64,000 nt of DNA, taken from assembly GCA_000690595.2 (NCBI GenBank), contig JHUT02000002.1, positions 146,843 to 210,842 on the forward strand, written 5' to 3'. The position numbers and the translations under genes were made by a program. Numbering within the stretch: position 1 is the first letter of the stretch; each line of letters opens with the position of its first letter. This DNA is from Natrinema mahii (GTDB taxonomy: Archaea; Halobacteriota; Halobacteria; Halobacteriales; Natrialbaceae). Under the pieces are notes generated by a model. It had not been told where the DNA came from. It ran no database searches and worked only from the letters and a program-made list of their open reading frames with translations. This document shows positions 55,289-63,924 of this stretch, piece by piece.

Positions 55289-56023
55289 ATGGCCGACCAC
55301 GAGGACGAACTCGTCGACGCCGTTCGCGAACTGACGCGAACGATCGACGCGCTCCGAGCGGAACTGGAGGAATCGGGCCCGCGCCGGCCGCGGCTTCGAC
55401 CGCCGACGCCGCGGGAACTGCTGCGCGCGACCGACGAGGTCGCGATCCCCGCGGCGCTGGCCGTCCTCGAGACCAGCGTCCGCGCGCTCGAGGCGTTCCA
55501 GCGCGGGCTCCGGGTCGTCCGAACCGAGCGGGATGTCCGGGAGCAAACGTCGGCGGCCGCCGCGTCGACCGGTGAGCGGGCCGACCGGCTCCGGGAGACG
55601 ACGCTGTCCAGCCTCGATACCGTCCTCTCGGAACTCCAGCGAGCGGCCTCGACGGGGCAGTTGCCCGCCGACGACGAGGCGCGCGACCTCCTCGCGGAGG
55701 CGCGCGACCTCCGCGACGACGTCGACAGCCGACTTCGGGCGGCCGCGGAGACGGACCCGGAGGCGGCCGATCGGGACCGATCGGACGGGGCGGGCGGCGT
55801 CACGATCGATATCGAAGAGGGCCCGCTGGACGACGCCAGTCCGGACGGGGCCGACGGCGAGCCGGACCCCGCCGTCGACGTCGACGCCGAACTCGAGACG
55901 CTGCGGGATCAGTACGGCGAGGACGACTCGAGCGACGGTGATGCGGATACCGCAGACGAGAGCGCCTCGAGCGGAGACGAGAACGACGACGGGACGGCCG
56001 ACGGCTCGAGCGACGAGAACTGA
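55289..56023 (+). CDS. Coiled-coil acidic haloarchaeal protein (DUF7547-like)
   Basis: The protein has 244 residues. Residues 1-40 form a helix (ADHEDELVDAVRELTRTIDALRAELEESG), residues 45-165 are helical with heptad-like spacing (TPRELLRATDEVAIPAALAVLETSVRALEAFQRGLR), and the C-terminal 75 residues are almost all Asp, Glu, Ser and Gly. Soluble and possibly scaffold-like. Start ATG 55289. Family recalled, not searched. Confidence 0.68.
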   Translation: MADHEDELVDAVRELTRTIDALRAELEESGPRRPRLRPPTPRELLRATDEVAIPAALAVLETSVRALEAFQRGLRVVRTERDVREQTSAAAASTGERADRLRETTLSSLDTVLSELQRAASTGQLPADDEARDLLAEARDLRDDVDSRLRAAAETDPEAADRDRSDGAGGVTIDIEEGPLDDASPDGADGEPDPAVDVDAELETLRDQYGEDDSSDGDADTADESASSGDENDDGTADGSSDEN

Positions 56024-56066
56024 GGGCGGAATTTGCGGACGCGTTTTTCCACGGGACCGCCCGCCA

Positions 56067-56340
56067 TGAATGGGGAGAAGAAGTGTTCTGCTATCGTGGC
56101 AACGGGGAGTTGCCACACCCTCCCCAGCCGACTTCTGCTCACGGGCCTCCGGCCCGTTCGCATGGTTCGCGGAACCGACGGTTCCGCGCTAACGTTCGCT
56201 CATTCCAGTCGCTCACTCGTCCCTCGCACAGGTCGTCGACTGCCCTCACCGTCGTTCGGGCAGTCGATAGCGCGCGCCACCGCACGCTGGATGGTCGGGA
56301 TGGCCTCAGTGTTCCGACGAACGAAGCCGCGCTACTGGCG
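56067..56340. repeat. Hairpin-rich intergenic region
   Basis: The region between the coiled-coil gene (end 56023) and the OB-fold gene (56343) has no supported ORF. It contains at least four short-loop palindromes: gtggcaac/gttgccac near 56094-56114, cgggcc/ggcccg near 56139-56153, gcggaacc/ggttccgc near 56170-56188, and tcgactgccc/gggcagtcga near 56236-56268. The style matches the insertions at 5311-5421 and beside the tRNA. It may contain a transcription terminator. Confidence 0.6.
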
Positions 56341-56342
56341 TG

Positions 56343-56702
56343 TTAGACCGGTTCGAACCGGTAGCCGTCCCACGACTGGCTCTCGGGCTCTCTGATGCCC
56401 GCGCCGGGCTCGCGGAGTTCGTCGACGTGGACGGGTTCGACCTCGTCGCCCGTCTCGAGGTCGTCGGTCGTCGCCTGGCCGATCGCGCGGACCGTCTCGC
56501 CCGCTACCTCGAACTCGACGATGGCGAGCGTGTTGGGTTCGCGGACGCCCGGCGGCGTCGCGGTGCTGGTCGTCCAGGTCACGACCTCGGCGGTGTACTC
56601 GCTGAGGTCGATCGTTTCGATCGGCTCCGAGCCGCCCGGGCCGCGCGGGTGGCCGGGGTAGGTGATCGAACCGTCGTCGTAGCGGGTCGCGTCCATCGTC
56701 AT
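56343..56702 (-). CDS. OB-fold (DUF35-like) thiolase partner
   Basis: The protein has 119 residues of OB-fold character: VREPNTLAIVEFEVAGETVRAIGQATTDDLETGDEVEPVHVDEL (read in parts). The usual four-Cys zinc ribbon of DUF35 proteins is missing; no Cys is present. It overlaps the thiolase stop by 4 bp. In archaea such proteins bridge thiolase and HMG-CoA synthase to channel acetoacetyl-CoA; no HMG-CoA synthase is nearby. Confidence 0.82.
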   Translation of the reverse strand: MTMDATRYDDGSITYPGHPRGPGGSEPIETIDLSEYTAEVVTWTTSTATPPGVREPNTLAIVEFEVAGETVRAIGQATTDDLETGDEVEPVHVDELREPGAGIREPESQSWDGYRFEPV

Positions 56703-57859
56703 TGTGCTGCCTCCATGATCGTGGTGATGACGCAGTTGCCGAAGCCGCCGACGTTACAGCACAGCCCCACGTCCGCCTCGACCTGTCGGGGGCCGGCCTC
56801 GCCGACGACCTGTTCGTAGATCTCGACGCCCTGTGCCACGCCGCTGGCCCCGAGCGGGTGGCCCTTCGACTTGAGCCCGCCGGAGGTGTTGATCGGAAGG
56901 TCCCCGGTGTCGCGCTCGGTGTAGCCCTCCTCGACGAGTTTCCATGCCTCGCCCTGCTCGGCGAAGCCAAGCCCCTCCATCTGGAGGAACTCGAGGATGG
57001 TGAACATGTCGTGGAGTTCGGCCACGTCGATATCGTCCGGCCCGCGGCCGCTCATCTCGTAGGCCCCCTTGCCGCTCTCGACGACCCCACCCATGACGGT
57101 GGGGTCCTCGCGCTCGTGGACGACGTGGGTGTCCGTCGCGCCGTCGATCCCCGTGATGACGGCGTACTCGTCGGCGTACTCCTCGGCGACGGACTCGGGA
57201 CAGAGCATGAGCGCCGCCGAGCCGTCCGTGATCGGACAGAAGTCGTACAGCCGCAGCGGATCGGCGACGATCGGCGACTCGAGCGCCGTCTCCATGTCGA
57301 TCTCCTTTTGAAACTGGGCGTGCGGGTTGTCGACGCCGTTCTCGTGGTTCTTGACGGCGACCTTCGCGAGGCTCTCGCGGGGCGCGTCGAACCGCTCGAG
57401 ATAGTGACGCGCCGTCAGACCCGCAAAGGAGGGCAGCGTGACGCCGTGTTTGTACTCCGCGGGATGGGTCAGCGACGCGATGACGTCGGTGGCCTCCCCC
57501 GTGGTCTTGTGGGTCATCTTCTCGCCGCCGACCAGCAGGGTCATCTCGCTGGCCCCGCTGGCGACGGACTGCCAGGCGGCGTAGATCCCCGCACCGCCGC
57601 TTGAACTCGTCTGATCGACCCGCTGGGTGTAGGCCGGCATCGCGTCGAGGTCGTGAGCTAAGGCGTTGGGCACGCCGGTTTGGCCCTCGAACTCGCCGCT
57701 TGCCATGTTCGAGACGTACAGGTGATCCACGTCGTCGGCGTCGACACCCGCGTCCTCGAGACACTCGATCCCGGCCTCGGCGAGGAGATCCTGGATCCAC
57801 TCCCCCTCGCGTTGCCCGAACTGGGTCATCGAGGCGCCGATGATTGCAACCGGTTCCAT
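56699..57859 (-). CDS. Thiolase (acetyl-CoA acetyltransferase family)
   Basis: The protein has 386 residues. Thiolase-fold landmarks are QTSSSGGAGIYAAWQSVASG (nucleophile region; serine-rich rather than a clear Cys), GHPLGASGVAQGVEIYEQ with catalytic His near the C-terminus and CCNVGGFGNCVIT with Cys. This non-classical, SCP-x-like archaeal group works with an OB-fold partner, as here. Substrate acyl-CoA chain not known. ATG 57859. Confidence 0.88.
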   Translation of the reverse strand: MEPVAIIGASMTQFGQREGEWIQDLLAEAGIECLEDAGVDADDVDHLYVSNMASGEFEGQTGVPNALAHDLDAMPAYTQRVDQTSSSGGAGIYAAWQSVASGASEMTLLVGGEKMTHKTTGEATDVIASLTHPAEYKHGVTLPSFAGLTARHYLERFDAPRESLAKVAVKNHENGVDNPHAQFQKEIDMETALESPIVADPLRLYDFCPITDGSAALMLCPESVAEEYADEYAVITGIDGATDTHVVHEREDPTVMGGVVESGKGAYEMSGRGPDDIDVAELHDMFTILEFLQMEGLGFAEQGEAWKLVEEGYTERDTGDLPINTSGGLKSKGHPLGASGVAQGVEIYEQVVGEAGPRQVEADVGLCCNVGGFGNCVITTIMEAAQ

Positions 57860-57953
57860 ATCCTACCGGACTCGAGTCAACGATTTATAAGTGAGGGTCG
57901 TCGACCGGGGTCACAGCCACGACCGGCGGTTCACGACGCCCGGTCGGCGCCGA

Positions 57954-59255
57954 TCACGCGGACTCGGCCGCGGCCGTCCGCAGCTCGCTCGCGCGCGAGC
58001 GCGCCTGCGAGATCACTGCCGGCCGGGCCTCGAAGGAGACGACGACGTCCTCGTCGCCGTAGGTGACGTCGTCGACGCGGGCGTTGTCGTGGAGCCACGA
58101 GACGACGCTCATCGTGTCGTCGGTCATCGGCAACAGCAGTCGCTCGGCCTCCCAGTCGGGCAGTTCGTGCTCGATGCGCTCGAGCAGGCCGTCCACGTTC
58201 AGCCCCTCCTTGGCGCTGACGGTGACCGGGTTCGGCGCGAGCGAGGACAGCGCCTCGCGCTTCTCGGCGAGTTCCGCGTCACTGACCTGATCGATTTTGT
58301 TCAGCACGGTCACGATGGGGGCCTCGTTGCGCTCGTAGAGGGTGTCGTGGGAGGTGACGAGCTTCTCGTGGATCTCGTCGATCGGCTCGCTGACGTCGAC
58401 GACGAGCAAGACGAGGTCCGCCCGGTAGACCGAATCGAGCGTCGACTTGAACGACTCGACCAGCCAGTGGGGCAGATCGCTAATGAACCCGACGGTGTCG
58501 GTCACCAGCACGTCGCGTCGGTCGATGTCGGCGCGTCGCGTGGTCGTTCCGAGCGTCGTGAACAGCTTGTCCTGTGACTCGGCGGTCGGATCCAGATCCC
58601 GGTGGAGATCCTCGTTTTCCTCGACCTCGAGGTCGGTTGCGAGCCGCCGCAGCAGGGTCGACTTGCCGGCGTTGGTGTAGCCCGCGAGCGCGACCAGATC
58701 GAACCCAGAATCGCGCCGGCGCTCCCGACGCTGCTGTTCGGTCCGTTCGATCCGCTCTAACTCGTCTTTGATGCGGCTGATCTGGGCCTTGATGTCCTGC
58801 TCGCGGCTCTCGTCGTACTCGCCAAGCCCCATGAACCCGGGGTGTTCCTCGCGCTTGGCGAGGCTGGTCTTGGCCTCGGCCCGGGGGAGTTCGTACCGGA
58901 GTTCGGCCAGTTCGACCTGGAGTTGCGCTTTCCGGGTCTGGGCGCGCTGCCCGAAGATCTCGAGGATCAAGGTAAAGCGATCGATGACCTCGACCCCCTC
59001 CGGCAGGAGCTGCCCGAGGTTGTACGTCTGGTAGGGGCCCAGCCGGTTGTCGAAGATTACCGTCTCCGCGTCGGTCTCTTCGACCAGCGCCGCGAGTTCC
59101 TCGGCCTTCCCCTCGCCGATCTGGAGCGCCGGGTCGGCCCGGCGGGACTGGGTGACCTCGCCGACGACGGTATACCCCGCCGCGCGGGCCAGGTCGCGGA
59201 TTTCGCTCGTGTCGGGCGTTCCCGAGTCGACGCGTTTGGCAATGATCGTGTTCAT
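57954..59255 (-). CDS. hflX: Ribosome-associated GTPase HflX
   Basis: The protein has 433 residues. The N-terminal domain includes IIAKRVDSGTPDTSEIRDLARAAGYTV, IGEGKAEELAALVEE and FDNRLGPYQTYNLGQLL; a coiled linker follows, then the GTPase domain with GYTNAGKSTL (G1), DTVGFISDLPHWLVESFKSTL (G3) and NKID (G4). HflX binds the large ribosomal subunit and splits or rescues stalled ribosomes. ATG 59255 is chosen by family. Confidence 0.95.
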   Translation of the reverse strand: MNTIIAKRVDSGTPDTSEIRDLARAAGYTVVGEVTQSRRADPALQIGEGKAEELAALVEETDAETVIFDNRLGPYQTYNLGQLLPEGVEVIDRFTLILEIFGQRAQTRKAQLQVELAELRYELPRAEAKTSLAKREEHPGFMGLGEYDESREQDIKAQISRIKDELERIERTEQQRRERRRDSGFDLVALAGYTNAGKSTLLRRLATDLEVEENEDLHRDLDPTAESQDKLFTTLGTTTRRADIDRRDVLVTDTVGFISDLPHWLVESFKSTLDSVYRADLVLLVVDVSEPIDEIHEKLVTSHDTLYERNEAPIVTVLNKIDQVSDAELAEKREALSSLAPNPVTVSAKEGLNVDGLLERIEHELPDWEAERLLLPMTDDTMSVVSWLHDNARVDDVTYGDEDVVVSFEARPAVISQARSRASELRTAAAESA

Positions 59256-59618
59256 GCGGGTAGCTGTGTGGTCCCCGGGCGCGGCCGTGATCGGTCGCGG
59301 TCGCTCGAGCAGCGCGGCTCGTAGCCCCCGACGGTCGCCGTCGGGAGACGACGGTCGCGAGGGCGGTGTGGACACCGCCGCGTGATCCCGGAAACGCTAA
59401 CGATGCCGGCCGAACACCTCCGTTGCGTGGCGCGGGCGGACGTGACACATACCCGTCCGTACGCGACCGATCGCCTTGAATCCCGTGCACGGTGCCGTCC
59501 CGCGATCGGCCGCTCGGCGGATCCAGACCCACCACGGAAACGGTCTCGCCGGCCGGACGGATCCGAACGCCTCGCTGATCGCAACAGTCATGAGAACCGA
59601 CTCGAATGCAACGGCCAC
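59256..59618. other. Intergenic region without a recognised gene
   Basis: About 363 bp between hflX and the FUN14 gene (divergent). GC-rich, with short palindromes near 59325-59350 (cgacggtcgccgtcg). Frames are Arg/Pro-rich without family features. It must hold promoters for both neighbours, but no unique TATA box was found. Confidence 0.5.
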
Positions 59619-59921
59619 ATGCTAGATCTCGATCCGACGACGCTGGGCCTCGAGTTCGGGGCCAGCGCGCTCGTCGGGGGCCTCATCGGCTACGCCGCCA
59701 AGAAGATCGCGAAGCTACTCGCGATCGTCGTCGGCGTCGAACTGATGGCCTTTCGCTTCCTCGAGTCCGAAGGGATCGTCACCGTCGACTACGAGCGCCT
59801 CACGGCCGGGTTGTTCTCGTCGGGCGACCGCACGGGGAGTTGGCTCGAGTCGGCCGTCTCGACGCTGTCCATCGGCGTCGGCTTCACCAGCGGCTTTCTG
59901 ATCGGTTACAAGCGAGGGTAG
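59619..59921 (+). CDS. FUN14-family membrane protein
   Basis: The protein has 100 residues. A first helix (EFGASALVGGLIGYAAKKIAKLLAIVVGVELMAFRFLE, read in parts) and a C-terminal helix (VSTLSIGVGFTSGFLIGYKRG) match the FUN14 domain. The Gly-rich ends are the family mark. Role in archaea unknown; eukaryotic FUNDC1 is a mitophagy receptor. ATG 59619 chosen by length. Confidence 0.86.
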   Translation: MLDLDPTTLGLEFGASALVGGLIGYAAKKIAKLLAIVVGVELMAFRFLESEGIVTVDYERLTAGLFSSGDRTGSWLESAVSTLSIGVGFTSGFLIGYKRG

Positions 59922-59954
59922 CGCCACGGCGGGAAGCTGACGTCTCTCGCCCGC

Positions 59955-60680
59955 TCAGCGGGTCTTCAGATCGTCTTTGTCCTTGACGATCTCCGTTTCG
60001 GCCTCGCCGCTGGTGTGTTCGTTGACCACGTCGTAGAACTCGTTTTGCATGCCGGCCGGGAACGTCAGCACGCCGATCCACGAGCCGTCGGACTGCCACT
60101 CCTCGCGCTCGAGATCACCGAACTGGCGGATCTTGGCCTGTGCGCTGCCCGCGTGGTCTGCCGGGACGTTGACGGCGACGGTGACCTCCTCGAACCGGAT
60201 CGGGATCACCGGCCGCAGGGCGTCCAGGGCGTCGTCGACCTGCTGTTCGACCGGTTCCATCGGATCGACGGTGACGCCGGCCTCTTCGAGAGCGTTCTCG
60301 ATCCGCTCGGGCGGGTGGGGCGCGTTGTCCATCTGCGGGTTGACCGCGTTGCGCGTGATCGTGTCGATCAACTGCTTGCGCTTCTGTTCTTGCATCTCGC
60401 GGCGCTGATCGGCCGTGATCTGGATCTCCCCCTCCGTGATCACCTCGGGGATGATCTCGAGCGGTTCCGTGGTGTCGAAGACTTTCTCGAGGTCCGCCTC
60501 CGCGGGTCGGTCGCCACGCGAGGCGTCCTCGAAGACGTCCTCGGCGGCGATCACGTCCTCGAGTTCGCCGTCGAACTCGTCGCGTTTGATTTCCAGTGCC
60601 GCGTCCGGGTCGACTAACACTTCGAAGCGCGCCCCGTGGGACTCGAGTCGCGCCGTCACCGCCTCGTCGAGCGAAATCAT
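59955..60680 (-). CDS. sdo1: SBDS-family ribosome assembly factor
   Basis: The protein has 241 residues in three domains: N-terminal SBDS ([38 protein letters not shown], read in parts), a middle helical region ([32 protein letters not shown]) and a C-terminal ferredoxin-like domain. SBDS triggers release of eIF6 from the large subunit with EF-2-like GTPases. ATG 60680; a 170 bp gap separates it from psmA. Typical archaeal position next to psmA. Confidence 0.95.
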   Translation of the reverse strand: MISLDEAVTARLESHGARFEVLVDPDAALEIKRDEFDGELEDVIAAEDVFEDASRGDRPAEADLEKVFDTTEPLEIIPEVITEGEIQITADQRREMQEQKRKQLIDTITRNAVNPQMDNAPHPPERIENALEEAGVTVDPMEPVEQQVDDALDALRPVIPIRFEEVTVAVNVPADHAGSAQAKIRQFGDLEREEWQSDGSWIGVLTFPAGMQNEFYDVVNEHTSGEAETEIVKDKDDLKTR

Positions 60681-60850
60681 ATCACACGGTTCCGCCGCCA
60701 GTGAAAAGAGTGTTTCCCGATGGATGCCCCCGATCCGGCCACGATTCGGCGCGGCGTCGACCGTTCGACGGGGCCGCACTCGGTCGCGTCGCTCGCGACG
60801 GGCCGATCAGCACTCGGAAAACGCGTCGAAAACGGACCGCGGCGGGTCGG

Positions 60851-61615
60851 TTACTCCTCGTCGTCTTCGGGTTCGTCCTCGCCGGTATCGAGGAGGTCGT
60901 TCTCCTCGAGGTGGTCGGCGATCCGGTCCCGGTCGAACTGCTCGAAGGTCTCGGTCTCGACGTCGACGGTCGCCAGCCCGACCTCGCTGGGCAGCAGGGA
61001 GCCGTCGTTGACCGACGCGAGCGCGTCCAGGGCGAGCCGGATGCCGCCGTCTAAGTCGGCGTCCTCGTCGTAGTTCTCCTCGAGGTAGGACTGGAGGTCG
61101 CCCCGATCGGCACCGACGGCCAGGGCCTTCCACTCGTAGGGGGTCCCGGAGGGGTCGGTCTCGAACAGGCGCGGCTCGCCGTTCTGGATGCCGCCGACGA
61201 TCAGGGCGACGCCGAACGGGCGAGCGCCACCGACCTGGGTGTACTGCTGGATGTGGTCGGTAACTTCCTTGGTCAGCGTCTCGACGCCGATCGGCTGGCC
61301 GTAGCGCAGCTGGTTGACCTGCGTCTGGCGGCGCGCGAAGTCGATCAGCTGGCGAGCGTCGGCGACGTGGCCGGCGCTGGCGATGCCGATGTGGTCGTCG
61401 GCCTTGTGGATCTTCTCGACGCTCGAGTCCTCGAGCAGCGGGGAGGGGACTCGTTTGTCGACCGCCAGGACGACGCCGTCGTTCGTTCGAACGCCGATGC
61501 TTGCCGTGCCTCGCTTGACCGCCTCGCGAGCGTACTCGACCTGGTAGAGTCGGCCGTCGGGCGAGAAGATCGTGATGCCGCGGTCGTACGCCTGCTGTTG
61601 GGCTTGTCCCTGCAT
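60851..61615 (-). CDS. psmA: Proteasome alpha subunit
   Basis: The protein has 254 residues with the N-terminal gate block YDRGITIFSPDGRLYQVEYAREAVKRGTASIGVRTNDGVV (read in parts), the hallmark of alpha subunits, and no catalytic threonine processing. The C-terminus is acidic (DEPEDDEE). It forms the outer rings of the 20S proteasome with PsmB at 10123. It follows rnp2 by 4 bp, so it is probably in the RNase P operon. Confidence 0.97.
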   Translation of the reverse strand: MQGQAQQQAYDRGITIFSPDGRLYQVEYAREAVKRGTASIGVRTNDGVVLAVDKRVPSPLLEDSSVEKIHKADDHIGIASAGHVADARQLIDFARRQTQVNQLRYGQPIGVETLTKEVTDHIQQYTQVGGARPFGVALIVGGIQNGEPRLFETDPSGTPYEWKALAVGADRGDLQSYLEENYDEDADLDGGIRLALDALASVNDGSLLPSEVGLATVDVETETFEQFDRDRIADHLEENDLLDTGEDEPEDDEE

Positions 61616-61619
61616 AGTA

Positions 61620-62105
61620 TCACGCTAAATCGTAGTCGAGGTCTGTCGCGCCCACGAACGCCTCATCGAGTCGAACGTCCCCCACGCTGTCCCGGCGGAC
61701 GGCGACTCGCTCTTCGTTCCCGAACACGACGTTTCTCTCCTCCGAATCTTGCCCGCGTCGCCGTAAATAGTTTTCTTCAGCGGCACGGATCGTGCCACTG
61801 ATACCGCGGACCCAAACCCCGACGGGCGCGCCGTCGACCTCGTCGAGACAGGCCAGCGCGGCCCGAGCGGGGTCGGTCTCGCCCCGGCGGACCTTGACGA
61901 TCGCCTCCCCCCGTCCGTCGGCGAAGGCGTAGCGGACGACCGAGAGGTCGGCGTCGGCGCTGCCCGGATCGCCAAGCAGGTTCTGACCCGCGTACCACAG
62001 CTCGCGCTGGAACGAGCGCCGGCCGATCCGCTCGTCGGGCCAGGTCTCGAGTTCGACCGCGAGATACCGCCACCGCGGCCGGAGATGTTTCGGCAGGTGC
62101 TTCAT
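61620..62105 (-). CDS. rnp2: RNase P protein component 2 (Pop5-like)
   Basis: The protein has 161 residues. MKHLPKHLRPRWRYLAVELE and RELWYAGQNLLGDPGSADADLSVVRYAFADGRGEAIVKVRRG (read in parts) match archaeal Pop5, which binds the catalytic RNase P RNA with Rpp30. Start ATG overlaps the methyltransferase stop by 4 bp; 4 bp to psmA. A C-terminal extension after residue 120 is acidic. Confidence 0.93.
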   Translation of the reverse strand: MKHLPKHLRPRWRYLAVELETWPDERIGRRSFQRELWYAGQNLLGDPGSADADLSVVRYAFADGRGEAIVKVRRGETDPARAALACLDEVDGAPVGVWVRGISGTIRAAEENYLRRRGQDSEERNVVFGNEERVAVRRDSVGDVRLDEAFVGATDLDYDLA

Positions 62106-62740
62106 GACTCCTCGGTCGCCGCGTCGACGGCCGCCGTCGGGCTCCGCTCGGCGACCAGGACGCCGACCTGGTCGTGGACGCGCTCGACCGCGGTCAGCGA
62201 GAAGCCGGCGTCGGTGAAGGCGTCCGCGAGGACGCCGACGGTCGCGGGGTCGTCGACTTCGGGCGAGTAGAAGGGGTCGTCGGGGTCGGGCTCGCCGAAG
62301 AACATCACGTCCCCGAGGACGAACCGCCGGGGCTCTACGTCGGCGATAACCGCGATCGCCTCCCGTTTCTCCTCGTCCGAGAGGTGATGTAGGGCGAAGT
62401 TCGAGGTCACCACGTCGACCGGGCCGTCGTAGTCGGGTTCGCGGAAGGTGCCGTGGCCGAACTCGACGTTCTCGAGCCCGGCGTCGGCGGCCTTCTCGCG
62501 GGCCTCCTCGAGCATCCCGTCGCTGATGTCGCGGCCGACGACCCGCTTTGCATCGGGGGCGACCGCGAGCGCGATCGCGCCGGTCCCGGTCGCGAGGTCG
62601 AGGACGACCTCGTCGGCCGCGGGCGCGGCGTGTTCGACAACGAGGTTCGCGCAGGCGTGGTACTCCTCGGATTTCGAGTCGTCGTACTCGCCGGCCTTCT
62701 CGTCGAACCGGGCGGCGTGTTCCTCAAGCGTCCTCTTCAT
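62102..62740 (-). CDS. Class I SAM-dependent methyltransferase
   Basis: The protein has 212 residues with the class I fold: VVLDLATGTGAIALAVAPDAKRVVGRDISDGMLEEAREKA (motif I and acidic end), FGHGTFREPDYDGPVDVVTSNFALHHLSDEEKREAI (motif IV). Between two RNase P genes and translationally coupled to both (17 bp overlap upstream, 4 bp downstream), it may methylate an RNA or a cofactor; substrate unknown. Confidence 0.9.
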   Translation of the reverse strand: MKRTLEEHAARFDEKAGEYDDSKSEEYHACANLVVEHAAPAADEVVLDLATGTGAIALAVAPDAKRVVGRDISDGMLEEAREKAADAGLENVEFGHGTFREPDYDGPVDVVTSNFALHHLSDEEKREAIAVIADVEPRRFVLGDVMFFGEPDPDDPFYSPEVDDPATVGVLADAFTDAGFSLTAVERVHDQVGVLVAERSPTAAVDAATEES

Positions 62741-63428
62741 ACCTGCCCCGTTCGACCCCCGGCTCAATGAACGACTCGGAGTGGACGTGCCGATTGCGCT
62801 CGGCCAGCCGACCCCACTCCGCGAGACCGTCTTCGACGAACGCGCTCGAGAAGCCAAGTTGCTCGCCCAGGGCTTGCAGTTCGCGGGGGGCTCGCAGCTC
62901 GAGGTGCGAGGTCGGCTCGGCGCTGACGACGTAGGGCGCGTCGTAGTGGGCGACGATCTCCCGGAACTTGCGCAGCGACTGGAGGATTCGAACGCGGTGG
63001 CCGCCGCTCTCTCTGAGAGCCCCCGAGAGGTCGAACTCGAGGCGGACGCCGTTCTCGACGGCGGCTTTGACCAGCACGTGGTTGATGTCACCGTCGCCGC
63101 GCATCGGATGCGAGAGGACGTCGACTTTGGGCTGTTCGACGGCGAAGCGATTCAATGTGGTCGTCCCGCCGTGAACGGCGACGATCGTTTCCGACGAACG
63201 ATAATTCCCGACCGCACCGCTGGCTCCCTGCGGGTCGTCGGCCCGGATCTCGACGCCTTCGACGACGTCGATCCCGTACTCCTCGCGGATCACTTCGGGA
63301 TCGTAGTCGGCTCGAGCGTCGCTGTGATTGCGCACGACCACGCCCTCGTAACCGTAGTCGGCCGCCCGTTTGGCGAACCGGGCGACCGTACTCTCTCCGT
63401 CGGGGTGGGCGCGGACGGCCTCGTACAT
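62724..63428 (-). CDS. rnp3: RNase P protein component 3 (Rpp30-like)
   Basis: The protein has 234 residues with a TIM-barrel-like Rpp30 fold: MYEAVRAHPDGESTVARFAKRAADYGYEGVVVRNH, VDVLSHPMRGDGDINHVLVKAAVENGVRLEFDLSGAL, and SAEPTSHLELRAPRELQAL (read in parts). Binds Pop5 in RNase P. ATG 63428 is the fold's beginning; the upstream frame to 63737 is unrelated. Confidence 0.93.
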   Translation of the reverse strand: MYEAVRAHPDGESTVARFAKRAADYGYEGVVVRNHSDARADYDPEVIREEYGIDVVEGVEIRADDPQGASGAVGNYRSSETIVAVHGGTTTLNRFAVEQPKVDVLSHPMRGDGDINHVLVKAAVENGVRLEFDLSGALRESGGHRVRILQSLRKFREIVAHYDAPYVVSAEPTSHLELRAPRELQALGEQLGFSSAFVEDGLAEWGRLAERNRHVHSESFIEPGVERGRYEEDA

Positions 63429-63489
63429 ACCCGACTCGTCGCACGGCGGCGACTTGGGGTTTGCGTCATGTAGCGACGCCGCGTGAAAC

Positions 63490-63924
63490 TCACCACGTCC
63501 GAGTCGGAAGCAGGTCGATAGCGGCGACGACTCGGTTCTCACCGTCGACGGGGACGACGACCCGCATGTCTTCGTTGTAGTCCGCCAGCAACTCCCTGCA
63601 GGGTCCACACGGAGGGACGACTCGGGCTTCGGTCGCTTCGTGGTCCGCCATCGGGTAGGCGACGGCGACGCACGTCCGGAGTTCGTCGTGTCGGTATCCG
63701 TCAGCGATGGCTGATCCGACCGCGGTCGGTTCCGCACAGACGGAGACGCGTCCGATGCTCGCCGGGAGACTCACGCCCTCGTAGACGCTGCTGTCGTCCG
63801 TTTGGACCCCCGCAGCGACGATGTGTGCGCCGCCGAAGAAGTTCTCATCGACCGTTCGCTCGTTCGTCTCGATGACCCGCTCGAGTAGGGATTCGTCCTC
63901 GGGAGTCAGCGGCGACGTGTTCAT
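63490..63924 (-). CDS. cdd: Cytidine deaminase
   Basis: The protein has 144 residues with the zinc motif CAEPTAV (CAE, residues near 66-68) and PCGPCREL (second Cys pair). It is a tetrameric-type cytidine deaminase, converting cytidine to uridine for pyrimidine salvage. ATG 63924 is used (a GTG lies three codons upstream). It is the first gene of the leftward block, 61 bp before rnp3, and may share its promoter. Confidence 0.92.
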   Translation of the reverse strand: MNTSPLTPEDESLLERVIETNERTVDENFFGGAHIVAAGVQTDDSSVYEGVSLPASIGRVSVCAEPTAVGSAIADGYRHDELRTCVAVAYPMADHEATEARVVPPCGPCRELLADYNEDMRVVVPVDGENRVVAAIDLLPTRTW

